Below are positions 31,819 to 31,833 of a stretch of 31,833 nt of DNA, in pieces; the stretch's first letter is position 1; each line of letters opens with the position of its first letter. The stretch is from Porogramme epimiltina. Taxonomy: Eukaryota > Basidiomycota > Agaricomycetes > Polyporales > Polyporaceae. Location of the stretch: the NCBI GenBank assembly GCA_900155495.1, contig FTLJ01000182.1, positions 1 to 31,833 of the forward strand. Reading direction: 5' to 3'. The notes under the pieces are model-generated. The model searched no databases. It worked only from the letters and a program-made list of their open reading frames with translations, and was not told where the DNA came from. The position numbers were made by a program, and so were the translations under genes.

Positions 31819-31833
31819 CGGGCCCTCCACAAA

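Larger units (their letters stand above)
25481..31833. other. 6.3-kb extremely G+C-rich region without a supportable gene
   Basis: G+C rises well above that of the flanking genes, and CpG is abundant. Because stops are rare at this composition, long open frames occur in many frames at once (for example 592 codons at 27491-29269, overlapped by another of 514 codons in a different frame). Their translations are Arg/Ala/Pro/Gly-rich and have no domain pattern. About 25500-26110 is C-rich on the + strand, like a leader. AT-containing islands occur at 28850 (TATATACA), 29204 (TTTAATTC) and 30055 (CTATATTTG) and could be promoters. I cannot support a CDS here. Confidence 0.5.

Noticed and set aside
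1..31833. CRISPR array, bacterial operon, prophage or plasmid features
   Set aside because: Gene structure is spliceosomal and fungal throughout; no spaced direct repeats, ribosome-binding sites or bacterial gene clusters seen.

Overview
The window reads as nuclear DNA of a basidiomycete fungus, probably an Agaricomycete. Genes are G+C-rich and interrupted by short spliceosomal introns (about 45-155 nt, GTRNGT donors, CTNAN-type branch sites, YAG acceptors). There are single-gene transcription units, Pol III tRNA genes, and a Clp1-like gene, a family known from basidiomycete sexual development. I cannot name the species from the sequence.

Layout, left to right: a G-rich stretch with a 38-nt G run; a Clp1-like regulator (+, 720-1741); a tRNA-Ile(AAU) on - that contains an NN assembly gap; a large FHA-domain protein with Ki-67-like organisation (+, 2548-5750); tRNA-Gly(GCC) (+); an unrecognised four-exon gene (+, 6129-7560); a second tRNA-Ile(AAU) (+) with the same NN defect; a WW-domain protein (-, 8483-9417) divergent from a UspA-domain protein (+, 9837-11089); a poorly coding 2.4-kb stretch with a possible gene remnant; a second tRNA-Gly(GCC) (-); NOP53 (+, 13707-15525); 1.7 kb without a confident gene; ribosomal protein eL34 (+, 17216-17681); a PHO13-type HAD phosphatase (+, 18239-19708) convergent with GPI11/PIG-F (-, 19879-21063); 1.8 kb unassigned; a transaldolase-fold protein that appears to lack catalytic residues (-, 22860-25175); and about 6.6 kb of extremely G+C-rich sequence with no supportable gene, ending in a 23-nt G run.

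Most named genes are housekeeping: ribosome biogenesis (NOP53, eL34), GPI-anchor synthesis (GPI11), metabolite-repair phosphatase (PHO13), stress response (Usp). They are not an operon or obvious cluster. Four items stand out. The FHA protein has three exact 20-residue repeats like a minimal Ki-67. The transaldolase-like protein lacks the Schiff-base lysine and a catalytic glutamate and carries a long disordered/coiled-coil N-terminus. Two inverted tRNA-Ile copies both have N gaps flanked by 10-11 bp duplications, so the orientation of the 5.4 kb between them is in doubt. The right-hand quarter is G+C-rich and gene-poor but has a TATA box at its left edge. Exon-intron models were built by eye from splice signals, frame continuity and family conservation; no search was run.
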